This document shows, in pieces, positions 1 through 11,435 of a DNA stretch of 64,000 bases; position 1 is the stretch's first letter, and every line of letters begins with the position of its first letter. The position numbers were made by a program, and so were the translations under genes. The notes beneath the pieces were generated by a model. That model had not been told where the DNA came from and ran no database searches. It worked only from the letters and a program-made list of their open reading frames with translations. Source of the stretch: Anagrus nilaparvatae (Eukaryota; Arthropoda; Insecta; Hymenoptera; Mymaridae); the NCBI GenBank assembly GCA_022575985.1, contig JAKSXM010000014.1, positions 2,914,001-2,978,000 of the forward strand, read 5' to 3'.

Positions 1-940
1 ATCAAGAAGGGCGGTGGCCTTTCCGAGGAACAGCATTGATTTCGTGAAGGGCATTCCATGATAGACACGACCCTGTGTGTCGTGAATACAGTAGAAGATG
101 AAAGGCAGTGGAGGCATGTTATCCGCAAGGATGTCCTCCTAGTAACGCTGGACGTCAAAAACGCGTTCAACTCTGCCAGGTGGGATGACATGATCCGGTC
201 TTTTGAGCAGGATTTTCGGATACCCAGGTACCTGGGTAACGTCCTGAAGGACTATTTACAGGACCAAAGACTGCTCTACGACATGCTCGATGGCAGGCGG
301 CTGAGAGTTTTGGAAGCGGGCATCGCGCAAGGCTCGGTTCTCGGACAGGACCTGTGGAATGCCTTTTGCGATGCCTTATTGCGCGTTCACCTCCCAGAAG
401 GAGCTTCCCTGATCGGGTACGTGGACGACGTGACCCTGATCATCACCGGCAGGGACATGCTATAAACCCAGCAGAGGTTGAATCTAGTCATGAGACAGAT
501 TAACCTCTGGATGTGTAATCACGGGCTCCAGCTTGCGATTTCAAAAAATTGAGATCGTACTAGTGACCCGTCGAACAACAATTTCCACGGACATCGATGT
601 AAATGTCAATGATGGTGGACACCCTCACACGATCCGAGGTTAAGTACCTGGGAGTTCTGCTTGATAACAAGCTAAACTTCTGGGAACAATTTCAAGGCTC
701 ATGGTCAACATAGGAGGGCCCCAACCAAGGAAGCGAAGATTGTTGATGTCCGTGGTCAACTCTGTACTACTTTACGGATCGGAATTCTGGGTGGATATCA
801 CAAAAACAGCCAAATACAGACATAAAATATCGTCTGTGCAACGGCAAGCGGCCTTGAGGATCGCCTACAAATACCGTACGGTATCCCTAGAGGCGATTCA
901 GGTAGTAGCATCGGTCATACTAATCGATCTTGTTATGATA
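1..940 (+). pseudogene. R1-clade LINE fragment A: reverse transcriptase, cut by window edge and 3'-truncated
   Basis: Plus-strand reading matches the RT of copy B (6.4-9.8 kb, minus) and copy E (22.8-24.2 kb, plus): LLVTLDVKNAFNSARW, then GIAQGSVLGQDLWNAF, then the catalytic box GYVDDV where the other copies have GYADD. The frame runs 58-465 and resumes with shifts to about 935. An in-frame stop near 39-41 sits where copy B encodes Gly of EEQHGF. About 45 bp encoding a stretch before the SRLMANIGG segment are missing near 690-700. Homology ends near 935-940, inside the IPIDLLAL segment, so there is no 3' UTR or poly(A). Dead copy; the 5' side continues beyond the window. Confidence 0.85.
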
Positions 941-1584
941 TCAACGAGTCTAGTAAATTAATTTTAGATAATATAAAAAAACTATTTAATCAAATCATAA
1001 TTTAAATATCACAACATACATATTGAATTCACAAAGCACCACTTTCGCCTTTAAAATCACAGATGTAACATCCATTTGCCAAATTAGCGCCCTAAAAACT
1101 GTACTCCCGCGCCTGTTAATCCTTGAAAACGAAATTTCCACTTTAAATTAAATTTTGGGTAACATACCTATCGGTGACGGGTTGGTACAAGATCTCGATT
1201 TATTTACCTATGTAAATCAAAAATTCGTGTTCACTGAACACCATATTAACTTACAAACGGATAAATTATACTTACATATGTAAAGAAGAGAATGTAAGAT
1301 AGAAAAACAAGTCCTTTAAAACAACCAAATCCTAGCAACCTTATCTCTTAATCTTTTCGCTTTAAATAAATTTGGAATAGGTTACTACACAAAAGTAATA
1401 TCAGAAGTAATTTACATAATAAAACGCACTCCTAGTCGAGAGTAGAAATTTTTAATTGAAAATTTATAATAAAATCATTCTTGGGACCCCTTGTGAATCG
1501 CTAAATCTTGTTTAAAAATCTAATAATTTTCTTAGAACACAATCACTGAAAAAACAGTAAAAAACATATTTTTACCTGTCGAAA
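941..1584. other. AT-rich stretch without recognisable gene
   Basis: Low-complexity AT-rich DNA between the LINE fragment and the next fold-back. No ORF of interest, no clear repeat and no RNA gene seen. Confidence 0.5.
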
Positions 1585-3135
1585 ACTAAAGTTCCTCAAA
1601 ATTTGTTCAAAAATGTTCAAAATCGTTTCTTTGTAGTTAAAATGGGGAACTTATTTTTTTTTAAATTGGTTATAAGACAATTATAATAGCTTTTAAACGT
1701 ATTTTAGTCTTCTCTATAACAAAAATAACCACGTAGTACTACTTTGACCCAGTATATTTTCCGATTTTCTAAGATGGCAGACGAAAAAGTATATATGAAT
1801 AAGTTTTTTACATTGCCTGAGAGGATTTCTAGAAATCGTTATTATTGATGAAAATTTTCATTTTCGAACCCAAAATATTTTCCGATTTTCCAAGATGGCG
1901 GACCAAAAAACGTCAAAAATGGAATTTTCTACATTACCTTTCGGTTTTTGGGGTTGAGAAAAACGTTTTTATTGATAAAAATTTTTATTTTTTTCTTTCA
2001 GCATTATGAATTACCAAACATGTATAAAGGGTGCCACTATAGATTTAGGATAATGCCGTGTTTTTTAAAACTACTTTGGGGTCCGCTGGACTTCAGCTGT
2101 GCTGCTAAGGATAAAATTATAAAAACATTTTTCGTAACCTCAACCCAAAAAATCAAGAAAATCAAAACATATGCTGATAGAAAGAAATAAAAAATTTCAT
2201 CAATAAAAACGTTTTTCTCAACCCTAAAAAACTAATGTAGGTAATGTAGGTAATGTAGAAAATTCCAATTTTGATGTTTTTTGGTCCACCATCTTGGAAA
2301 ATCGGAAAATATACTGAGTCAATAAAATGACAATTTTGACAAGAAAAAGCTTATTCTTTTAGCTTTTTAAGTTTGCCATCTGTTATGCGCCCAACGTCCA
2401 ACATTTCCTAATTATTTTTAAATGTATGTTCTAAATTATTTTGTATGATTTCAAAATTTGTAATTTTCTTTTTTAAGCAGTTTTGTTAATTATATCAAAT
2501 ACCTCAGTTACTTTTATCAGCAAATATTTTTATGTATTAAAGAGAACTACCAAAATGTCGCAAACATATTTGTTAATATTTTAAATAAATCGTCCTTATT
2601 AGATTGAACATAAAAGGATGTAAAAATTATAAAAGCAAGCCAGTTTGTTCTTTAAAATTCACCAGTTCAATAAGTATTGTTAATAAAAGTTATTTGTTTA
2701 AATCTAAATCTAAGAGTGGATTATTTCAACTGTCATTAACACCTATTAAACCAAGTAAGTGAAAAAAGTTTCCATAACAAATAAAAATAACTAACAACAT
2801 ATAAATTATTAATATTAGACCATAACACATCTTGGAAAATATTTTAAGTTAAAAAAATGAAAATTTTCATCAATAAAAACGTTTTTCTCAACCTCAAAAA
2901 CCCCCAGGTAATGTAGAAAGCTTATTCTGATATATTTTTTGGTCCGCCATCTTGGAAAATCGGAAAATATACTGGGTAAAAGTAGTACAACGTACTTGTT
3001 TTTGTTATAAAGAAGACTAAAATACGTTAAAAAGCTATTCTAATTGTCTTATAACCAATTAAAAAAAAAAATTTTTTTATTTTAACTAAAAAAAACCATT
3101 TTGAACATTTTTAAACAAATTTGAGGAGTTTTTTT
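1585..3135. repeat. Fold-back repeat with inverted arms carrying CCAAGATGGCGG motifs
   Basis: The segment near 1620-1980 (tail includes CCGATTTTCCAAGATGGCGG and GAGAAAAACGTTTTTATTG) recurs reverse-complemented near 2860-3130. An inner reverse-complement copy lies at about 2190-2330. All share the CAATAAAAACGTTTTTCTCAACC and CATCTTGGAAAATCGG blocks. The arms enclose unrelated DNA at 2381-2820. This fits a non-autonomous fold-back or MITE-type element; arms are diverged and termini cannot be fixed exactly. Related motifs occur at 32.27-32.9 kb and 57.7-58.4 kb. Confidence 0.65.
2381..2741 (+). repeat. Possible solo LTR inside the fold-back loop
   Basis: The 361-bp segment starts TGTTATGCGC and ends ...TGTCATTAACA, so it has TG..CA termini with a short TGTTA/TAACA inverted end. 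It contains TATAAAAGCAAGCC (about 2629) followed by an AATAAA signal near 2685, the usual order in an LTR. No flanking target duplication is visible (CCATC versus CCTAT), and no second copy is in the window, so this remains a guess. Confidence 0.3.
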
Positions 3136-4549
3136 TTTAAAGGGCAATTTTTCATCGTAACCGTTTCATTCGGTACTGAAATTGAAACGAAAACTAAATG
3201 CCAAAAACAGTAAATTTGAAGTGAAAAATTATTATAATCATTTTCGCGACCGTTAAAATTGCTAAATCTTATAATAATAACAAAAGATTTTGATATTTTA
3301 AAAGTGCATTAAAAACGTTTTAAAAACATTTTTACGCACATCAGTTTTTAATAGAAACCACTTCATTAGGTACTATAATTTTACGAAAACTGAATGCCGA
3401 AAAAAAGAAATTCAAAGTGAAAAATTATAAAAAAAATATTTTTACGTTACTGATTATTTCTTTTAATTCAACTCTTTATTAAAAATTGAATTTAAAAACA
3501 TTTTATATTCATAAAAATAAAATAGTAAAAAGTTATCTGATAAAAATTTTAATTATTGTAGTTTTTTCTTTAATTTCGGAAAAAAAAATAAATATTTTTA
3601 TTTTTTACAAGAATTTAAAAATGTTTACTACTGCGGTGATTTTTTTTTATAAATTATTTGGGTGAATAAATAATTTATTAACATTTTTACGATTTTCGTA
3701 ATACAGAATTATAGTTTTTTTGAGCATTGAAAACCCAAAAAAATTAAATTGCTAGCTAATTTTAACATTTAATAAATATTTTTTCGAACTTCGTAGTACA
3801 CATATTTTTTTAATTTATTTTCACACTATATTACGAAAAAAAGTACGAGCGTCGCTCGTAAAAAAATATTTTAGGAATATTTTTACGATGGTTTTTTCGA
3901 ACATTAATATCGTAAAAGACTCGTACTTCTTGCACGGTGATTTTGAATTTTTTTTGTTCAATAAAAGTTTTCACATTATAAGAGCAATTGTTAATACATA
4001 AGTTTTTTGTTTAATATCAAATGGAAAATTAAGAATTTTATATAAAAATTGTGATAAAGAATATTTTTTTGTTATATAAATTTAATTTTTGTTAAATAAA
4101 TTTTTTTCTGGGTTTAAAACTAAAGTTGTAATAAAATGATTTTTCGATATATTTTTTTTTGTCCCAGGAACGAATGAAGTTTTTATTTCTCTCTCAAGAG
4201 TTAATTTATTCATGGATAGCGAAAGCTTTTGAGTTAAATAAGGAACTTTGAGACGAAAAATTTTTTTTATAAATTCACTTTTTTTGGAACTTATTTTAAT
4301 AGATAAAAATTTTTTTTTTAACCTTATCAAACGTTAATTTTATTTTTTTTTAAATAATTTTTTTTTAAGCGTTAATTTATTCATGTATGATGCAAGTTTT
4401 TGGTAAAAAATATAAATGGAATATATAAAATATATAAATGGTTTATGGATGACTGCAGAGAATCAAAGCCGGACAAAATCATCATTACAAATTGAGGGAC
4501 AGAAAAATCTAGAGAAAACTCTCATTCTAAGCAAGCATTAAATATTAAT
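3136..4549. repeat. AT-rich DNA with diverged short duplications
   Basis: A block at about 3145-3250 (TTCATTCGGTACTGAAATTG...AAAACTAAATGCC) recurs diverged at 3330-3440. A second pair, GTTAATTTATTCATG, occurs at about 4200 and 4372. No supported gene. The minus ORF at 4082-4330 is Lys/Phe-rich low complexity. Confidence 0.4.
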
Positions 4550-5185
4550 AAAGACTTCTGCGGAATAAGGTATGCCTTCCGGCCCCAGTATACTTTTAGT
4601 AATTTTTTGGCTCTATTTAATGATATATGATAAAAAATAAGATTCCGAGGGGCACCCCCCACCCCCCCCTGCATTACCCCTGGGGAATGAAATGTGTTTT
4701 TCACTAAAATTATTATCTCCGGGCCAAATTATCCGATTGGAGCGTGGTCGATGTAAAAATTTTCGTTTTGAAAAAATACACAAAAAAAATTTTTTTTTAT
4801 TTTTGAACTTATTTTTAGGTTTAAAACTTCGAAAAACGTCATTTTTGGGTTTTTTGACGGTCTAAAAATTGAGATATCTCAGGATAGAAGAAAAACTCCT
4901 CAGGGGAACTTTGTCTAAAAATACTTTTCAAAATTCCGTCTGAAAAATGGCAAATGTAGATTATGTAAAAGAAATCGTGTTTTATTTTTTGCTTATTTTA
5001 TCATACCATCTAATATTTTATTTTAAATCTAAAATTAGCTTTTTTATGGTCTTTTTTATGTTTTTCTTATAATTTTTTAATAAAAAAACGATATTTCACC
5101 TATACTTTTATAAATTTTTTTTTCCGACCCTCGAAAAATATGCTTTGGCCGGAAACCATACCTTATTCCGTAGTAGTCTTTTTGC
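4550..5185. repeat. Fold-back element with TGCGGAATAAGGTATG arms
   Basis: CTGCGGAATAAGGTATGCC at about 4558 is matched in reverse complement by CATACCTTATTCCGTAGTAG at about 5157, with GGCCGGAA/TTCCGGCC next to each. The interior is AT-rich with no coding potential. Consistent with a roughly 0.63-kb non-autonomous inverted-repeat element. Confidence 0.6.
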
Positions 5186-6411
5186 ATTTGTCAATCTAAA
5201 AGTTTTTTTAAATTTAGAATAAAATTTTTTTATTATTTTTATGTGTATTATATATTCAATTCTATATATAAGAAATTAAAGTGACATTGTTTGGATTCTA
5301 AGTATATTTATAATAACAGAGGATTTACGTAGTTTCCCTGTGACACTAGCGAATGTCGGCATGGTTTCTAATTACAGATCGCTGCAGACGCACATACTTA
5401 CCCAAATCCTTATTCATATAGAAGTTAAAAACATTGATAAATATTTATATATACATATATAAAAACCCTTCGAATTATATAATGAATTATATAATTATAT
5501 TATTATTATTATTATTTATTCAGTAGAAGAAATACATTTACATTTTTTATAATACAAAAATAATATTACAAATTATGTATAGTATCCATGCTGAAGTGGA
5601 TAAATACTTTTTCCACCTGTGCGCATGCTACTGTATATCTTAGTAGTATAATATACAAATTTTTTAAATAATAAAAAGAAAGCTATAATAAAAATAAAAA
5701 AAAAATAAAAATAAAATTATAAAATTATAAAATTATAAAATTAAAAATAGATTAACAGATAATTAATATTTATACATTATTTAATCAAAACTAGTTTAAT
5801 TTATGAGTATATACATGAGTAAAGCGAGTATAGTGACTAGTTTACCATTATAAATTATAAAATATTTAATAGATGACTTTTAATTTTCATCTTGATATTT
5901 TCTTTGCAGGAATTTAAGGCCGGCACTTCCTCTAGAACCAAAAAAAAAAAAAAATTTTTTTTTTTTTTTAAATTCTTGAAAAACATATCAAAAATATACA
6001 CAAAAAATTTCAGATCAATATCTTTATTATTTACCGAGTTATATGTTTTTATAGAGGGTCGCGCGAGATAAAGATATTCAAGGATTATATCATCTATTTT
6101 TTACTTCAAAAAACTTTAAACGCGTTTTTCTCGAAACAACGTTTCATGAGTTTGTGTACACGATTACTCAAAATCTACTCAACCAATCATCACCAAAATT
6201 TATATATCACTTTATAATAACATTTGCTTCGATATGAATGAAAATGATTTTCAAAATAGGTTTTCAAAAAATTTTTATTAGCAAAAAAAAAAAAAAAATT
6301 TTTTTGTTTCCGATGATCCTGGCGGGGGCTAGAATGTACACAAAAAAAACGGTCTTTCGCGGGAGCAGTTACTACGGCCGCCATTTTGAATTTTCATAAA
6401 AAAAAAAAAAA
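5186..6411. other. AT-rich non-genic stretch with simple repeats
   Basis: Contains a TTA/ATT run near 5498-5518, an AAAATTAT run near 5710-5745, and A/T homopolymer palindromes near 5940-5970 and 6285-6305. GGCCGCCATTTTGAA near 6378 resembles the GATGGC motif of the fold-back families. No gene seen. Confidence 0.4.
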
Positions 6412-9400
6412 TTTCCATGACCGCCTAGTTGTACAAAGTGTACAACTGGGAGACCACCGGCGAACGCGGTCGGCGGCTACGCCCCAGATTCTTACTGGAT
6501 AAACAAACTTTAAACCCCCCGCGCTTGTTTGTCCCAAACCAGAACTCCCTTTTCAGGTATAACTTCAGGTTGGGACGCGCAGCCTAGGCAGCTGGCCGCT
6601 GCCTTCCCCCCTGCCTAGGGGCAGGAGAGCTCTCTACGATAGAAAGCCCACCTCTTTCTTCTCCGACAAGGTGGTCCTTACGTACTCTGCTACTTTGTTC
6701 CAGTTTTTGAAACTCCGTAGCATTTCCGGGACCACCTTCTCCTGCCTCCGAATCGGGAAGGGCGGGCTCCCCTCGAAGAATGTGTGCTCTACTGTATCAT
6801 CCACGCCCGGACAGTGCAAGCACTCCTTTGTTGCCACCTTATGCCAATGCTTCAACATGACACGGAAATACCCGTGTCCAGTTAAGAACTGGGTAAGGTA
6901 GAAATCCACCTCCCCATGCTGTCGTCCCATCCATGCGTGCAGGTCTGAGATCAGTCTGCGCTTTCATTGGGCATTTTCTCTTTTTCTCTTTTTCCATCGT
7001 TTCTTCCATGCTTTCATAGAGTTGAAGCGGGCACGAGTGGAAGCTACTTCGCGCTCATCTACGCTCTCGTAGATGAATTTTCGCTGCAACGCTAGCAGGT
7101 CAATGGGTATCACCGAAGCAACAACCTGGATTGCCTCTAGAGATACCATGTGGTATCCGCATGCGGTCCTCACTGCCGCTTGCCTCTGTACCGACGATAT
7201 TTTATGTCTGTACTTGGCAGTTTCTGTGGTCTTCGCCCAGACTTCTGATCCGTAGAGCAAGACAGAGTTGACGACTGACATCAGGAGCCTTCGCTTCCCT
7301 GGTTTGGGTCCCCCAATGTTGGCCATGAGCCTTGAAAGGGAGGATGCGACCGACGCTGCCTTTTCACACGATCTTTGAAATTGCTCCCAGAAGGTCAGCT
7401 TGTTATCAAGCTGAACTCCCAGGTATTTCACCGATGTTCTGGTTCGGATCGTGTGAGGGTTTATGCCGTCGTCGATAATTACATCGAAGTCGGTGGGAAC
7501 CCTTCGACGGGTCAGTAGTACGATCTCCGTTTTTGGGATCGCAAGCTGGACCCTGTGATCGCCCATCCAGATGTTGATCTGTCTCATGACTAGATTCAAC
7601 TTCTCCTGGGTCACTTCCATGTCCCTGCCAGTTATGGTCAGGGCCATGTCGTCGGCGTACCCGATCAGGGAAACTCCTTCCGGGAGGTGGACGCGCAACA
7701 AGCCATCGTAAAAGGCATTCCACAGATCCGGTCCGAGAACCGAACCTTGCGCGATGCCTGCACTCAAAACCCTTTCACGCTGTCCATCGAGCGTGTCGTA
7801 GAGCAGTCTCCGGTCCCGCAGGTAATCCTTTACTACGTTACCCAGATACCTGGGTATCCGGAAATCGTACTCGAGGAACCAGATCATGTCATTCCACCTG
7901 GCCGAGTTGAAAGCGTTTTTGACGTCCAGCGTTACCAGAAGGACGTCCTTGTGAATCGCAGGCCGCTTTTCCCTCTCAGCCTCTACGGTATCCACGACAC
8001 GCTGGATGGCGTCTATCGTGGAATGGCCTTCACGAAAACCATGCTGCTCCTCAGAGAGACCACCCCCCTCGATTGCCCTTCTGAGCCTTGCCCGGAGCAA
8101 GCTCTCCATCACCTTACCAATGGTATTTAACATACACAAAGGTCTGTAAGATGATGGAGAGTCCGGGGCTCCCCCCTTGTTCAAGAGAACGAAACGTGCC
8201 ACCTTCCACTGCTTTGGGAACACTCCAGCCACCAAACACGCATTGAACATGCTTAACAGGATACCTGGGATTACTTTGACAGCTCTTTTGAGCACTTCCG
8301 CTGGTATCCCGCCCGGCCCCGGTGCCTTGCCATTTTTCATGGCCTTTATGGCCTTGACCATCTCGCCTTCGTTGAACAGCGGCACTTCCTCCCTGGGTAT
8401 CACCTCAACCGGGTTTCCCCGGATGGGCCTTTCTGGGAAGAGAGCACCGACGATCCGTTCAGTCGGCGCCGCGTCCATCATGTTGTCGGACCCCCGGTTC
8501 AACTTGCCCATTACGACTTTATAACCTAGACCCCAGGGGTCCTTGTTTACATCTTCGCGTAATGAATGCAAACATCGAGCCTTGCTTTGACGGATGGCCT
8601 TGGCCAGCCGGTGTTTAGCGTCCTTGTGTTCCTGAGAAAGCACGGCGGCCTCAGGTCTGTCCCGTGCTCTTTGCGCTTTTCTTCGTGTCCTGTGGCATTC
8701 CTTCCGGAGCTCAGCTATTTCGGGAGTCTACCAGTACACTGGCTTTCTCCCTTTCCAGGGCCTGCGGTGAGGCATCGAGGCATTACAAGCCCCGCATAAT
8801 AGAGACGTTACTTTCTTAACTAAGATTTCAGCCTCATGCGGACTTGTGGCCACTCCATGCCAAGCGGGGATGGACGCTGACTCGATTCGAAGATACTCCT
8901 CGAATCTGTCTTCGTCCATTTTTGGGACGTTCCAACCCAGGGGGCACCTCCTGTACGGAGGTCGTTGTAAGTTTCCTTCCAATACCCGGAAGGCGATGTA
9001 ATGATGATCACTACCATTTTATTGATCATCCATCACCCTCCAGTTGCCTATTCTCCCGGACGCAGCTTCTGTAGCGAAGGTAGAGGCACCCCAACCCGGC
9101 CTCTCGTAGGTGGGCCTGTTTCCTTTATTCTGGACCACTAGTTTGCACCTAGTGGCCATTTTGAGCACAATTTGTCCCCTGGGGTTAGTCGTTGGCATCC
9201 CCTATTCCAGAGCCCTGGCGTTGAAGTCTCCACCAAGGATGACGCCACCAGTCGCCGTTCGGACCGTGCACTCGATGCTGGCCAGCTTTGTAGCCAGCTC
9301 TGCCGAGCTGTCGTTTGGGGAGAGATAGCAACTTATGTAAGTTGTCTCCCCGCAATTGGCCCAAACGTGGCAATTCCCTTTCCCTTGTTGGGTAAGGGAC

Positions 9401-9812
9401 GTTTGGGACGTTTGGGCTCTGCCTCGAAGCCATATGGCGCAGCAGCCAGTGTCATCGGAAAGCCAGTACTTGTGGTTCATGTTGTAATATTTGCATCCTC
9501 TTCGCGAGCAATTTGATCCAACAATGCACCAGCTTCCCGTACGTGTCGCATGTTCCCTTGGAGAACCTTGATCATTTCCGATGACACCTGCATCTCGCCA
9601 CAGCCAGAGCCTCCCGATAACTGGGGCAGTTTTCCTCTTCAGGATAGTGCTCCGTGGAGCACTCATCCTTTCTGGTCTTGCAGAGGAAGCACTCAGGCTT
9701 ATCTTTGCTGCACTCTGTCCTCTTATGGCCATCTTCGCCACACTTTAAACACGCCTTACTTCTGTCTGGACCTTTGCAGACATATTGGCTATGTCCATAG
9801 CCCAGACATTTG
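6412..9812 (-). mobile_element. R1-clade LINE copy B, 5'-truncated in ORF1
   Basis: Reading on the minus strand: end of ORF1 with zinc knuckles (9817-9572), ORF2 (9575-6634) with APE endonuclease, RT and a C-terminal CCHC finger, then a 3' UTR (6633-6412). The 3' UTR stops before the last hairpin seen in copies C and E and has no poly(A), so both ends are incomplete. Order and motifs (GGDFNAR endonuclease box, YADD RT box, C-x2-C-x7-H finger) place it in the R1 clade; the named family is not determined. Three other copies (A, C, E) and a fragment (D) are in this window, so the family is numerous here. Confidence 0.9.
6634..9575 (-). pseudogene. LINE ORF2: APE endonuclease-reverse transcriptase, broken by stops and one frameshift
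   Basis: One reading frame can be followed from about 9480 to the terminal stop at 6634. The start ATG (9575-9573) overlaps the ORF1 stop as ATGA, and the first residues (MIKVLQGNMRHVREAG) are typical of R1-clade ORF2; a frameshift lies near 9485. Endonuclease motifs: TYISCYLSPND (about 9340), GGVILGGDFNAR (about 9215), GSDHHY (about 9005). RT: AFNSARW (about 7910), GIAQGSVLG (about 7740), GYADDMAL (about 7645). C-terminal finger CLHCPGVDDTVEHTFFE lacks its last Cys through a small deletion. In-frame stops lie at 9202, near 9020, at 8728 and at 6964. At 9202, 8728 and 6964 the stop replaces Trp (TGG to TAG/TGA), judged from copy E or the clade's conserved Trp. Not functional. Confidence 0.88.
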
Positions 9813-9817
9813 TATTT
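9572..9817 (-). pseudogene. LINE ORF1 C-terminus (gag-like, zinc knuckles), 5'-truncated
   Basis: Too short for simple ORF calling because it lacks a start. The minus frame from about 9817 to the TGA at 9574-9572 reads a CLGYGHSQYVC knuckle, then CLKCGEDGHKRTEC (C-x2-C-x4-H-x4-C), then a CFLC...HYPEEENCPSY segment, the usual three-part nucleic-acid-binding tail of R1-clade ORF1. It ends ARCRCHRK. Known family role: ORF1 packages element RNA. Upstream, homology stops abruptly at AT-rich DNA, marking the 5' truncation. The ATGA overlap with ORF2 suggests stop-restart coupled translation. Confidence 0.82.
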
Positions 9818-9819
9818 AT

Positions 9820-9888
9820 ATTTATTATTATTTATATTTAATGTATTTATATTTATTTTTTTATTTTTTTATTTTTTTTTTTTTTTTA
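9820..9888 (-). repeat. A-rich 3' tail of LINE copy C
   Basis: T-rich on the plus strand (TTTATATTTATT... then a run of T to 9888), directly abutting the conserved LINE 3' end at 9889. Read on the minus strand this is the poly(A)-like tail of copy C, now joined to the truncated 5' end of copy B. Confidence 0.7.
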
Positions 9889-10289
9889 AGGGAAATATGT
9901 GAATCTTGCATCAGCCATGGAGTGTTTGCGGGCCTTAAAGACCCGCAAATTTTCATGACCGCCCAGTTGAACAAAGTGTACAACTGGGAGACTACCGACG
10001 AACGCGGTCGCCGGCTACGCCCCAGATTCTTACTGGATAAACACACTTTAAACCCCCCGCGCTTGTTTGTTCCAAACCGGAACTCCCTTTTCAGGTATAA
10101 CTTCAGTTTGGGACGCGCAGCCTAGGGGCAGGAGAGCTCTCTACGATAGAAAGCCCTCCTCCTTCTTCTGCAACAAGGTGGTCCTTACGTACTCTGCTAC
10201 TTTGTTCCAGTTTTCGGAACTCCGTAGCATTTCCGGGACCACCGTCTCCGGCCTCCAAATCGGGAAGGGCGGGCGCCCCTCCGAGTAGT
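9889..10289 (-). mobile_element. R1-clade LINE fragment C (ORF2 C-terminus and complete 3' UTR)
   Basis: Minus strand reading: the last approximately 50 codons of ORF2 (FPDLEAGDGGPGNATEF is an off-frame echo; the true frame matches PEMLRSSENWNKVAEYVRTTL in copy E), stop near 10137, then the 3' UTR with the CCCAGTTG..CAACTGGG and TTTGCGGG..CCCGCAAA hairpins, then the A-rich tail at 9888-9820. It is 5'-truncated at 10289, next to an ATT microsatellite. It is a separate insertion from copy B, not its tail. Confidence 0.82.
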
Positions 10290-10292
10290 GAA

Positions 10293-10330
<38 letters not shown>
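10290..10330. repeat. (ATT)n microsatellite
   Basis: About 13 copies of ATT at the 5' edge of LINE fragment C. Confidence 0.9.
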
Positions 10331-10331
<1 letters not shown>

Positions 10332-10374
10332 GCTCTAATTAACATATATTGTTTAATTTAAATAAATAATTTAT

Positions 10375-10837
10375 TGTTGCGGCCAATAGCTTAAAATCAT
10401 ATTTTTCCTTATATTTTTCAAATATTCGCGCATTTACTCTAACTTCTTTGATATCGTAATTATTTAATTTATCAGCCCCCCGTTTTAGGGCCCCTTCTCT
10501 CACGTTAAACTTTCACCGGTTCTATAAAACCGATTCATGCGCATCAATCGCTCTCATTTCTGTGGTCGGCGGTCGCGCTCGTAAGTCAATTCGAATCATA
10601 CACCGCCCAGCGTGTTAAACTTAGTGAAATTAAAATCAAATCAACTATATTCTTAAATGCCAGTTTTTTAGTAATCTTAACTTATACAGTCCGCTAACTA
10701 TTTATTTATTATTGTAAAATTTATTGAAGTGATTTAAAATAATTAACATTATTTAATTTAAACAAGTGAATTCATTTATTTTACCTCAAAACCAATTTTC
10801 CTACAATTTCCACAAATATTTCCTTCAAAATATTACA
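10375..10837 (+). repeat. 5' LTR of the BEL/Pao gag-only element
   Basis: TG..CA ends and 463 bp. It contains TATAAAA at 10523-10529 followed by a CpG-rich stretch (GGTCGGCGGTCGCGCTCG) that is probably the promoter start region. It differs from the 3' LTR at three visible sites (a C/T, an A/G and an A/C). Confidence 0.93.
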
Positions 10838-11435
10838 TGGTCAGTGTCTCGCCGGATAAAAAGAACAATAATCGTGAAAAAACGTGTGAATTCGAGCAAG
10901 GATTGCGCGTAAAAAACTAGATTTAAAAAAGTGCTCATCAAGTGATTTTCATTTAACGTTTATTCAAGTGACAAAATTTTCAAAAAAAAAAAAAACAGTG
11001 ACAAATCATTATAATTATTTGTGTTGTGCAAAATTCATAAATTTCAAGTGCAAAAAGGGTTAAGTGCACTACAGGACCTAGTGCACCGCATCTTTTATCA
11101 AGAAACAACCACGTGGGCAGGCCCTGTGTATCAGGAGCTCATAAATCGGCAGAAGCCGCCATCATCATTTTCAAGAAGAGAGAAGGGCGAGTAACGAGGC
11201 TCCCCTCTCAATACAAAAATCAGCGCACGCTACCACAGACGACGTCATCATCTCTCCTACCACAGACAGCAATTTCTCTCCCCACCAAGTCAACTACAAG
11301 CAAGCCAACTTTACTTTCACTGCCAGCCACAGACGCATGTACGGTTGCTGCTTTTCAGGCACCTCAAATTTTTAACATTGGGTAAAGTTAAACCCACTTT
11401 CAAGGTAAAATCTTTTTTCTTAATTTACAACTAAG

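Noticed and set aside
9020..9028. Fourth in-frame stop in LINE copy B as another Trp change
   Set aside because: The codon is TAA in a weakly conserved linker; the ancestral residue cannot be told from the copies here.
6412..10289. Copies B and C as one continuous LINE
   Set aside because: Fragment C repeats the 3' UTR already present in B and has its own A-rich tail at 9820-9888; they are two insertions.
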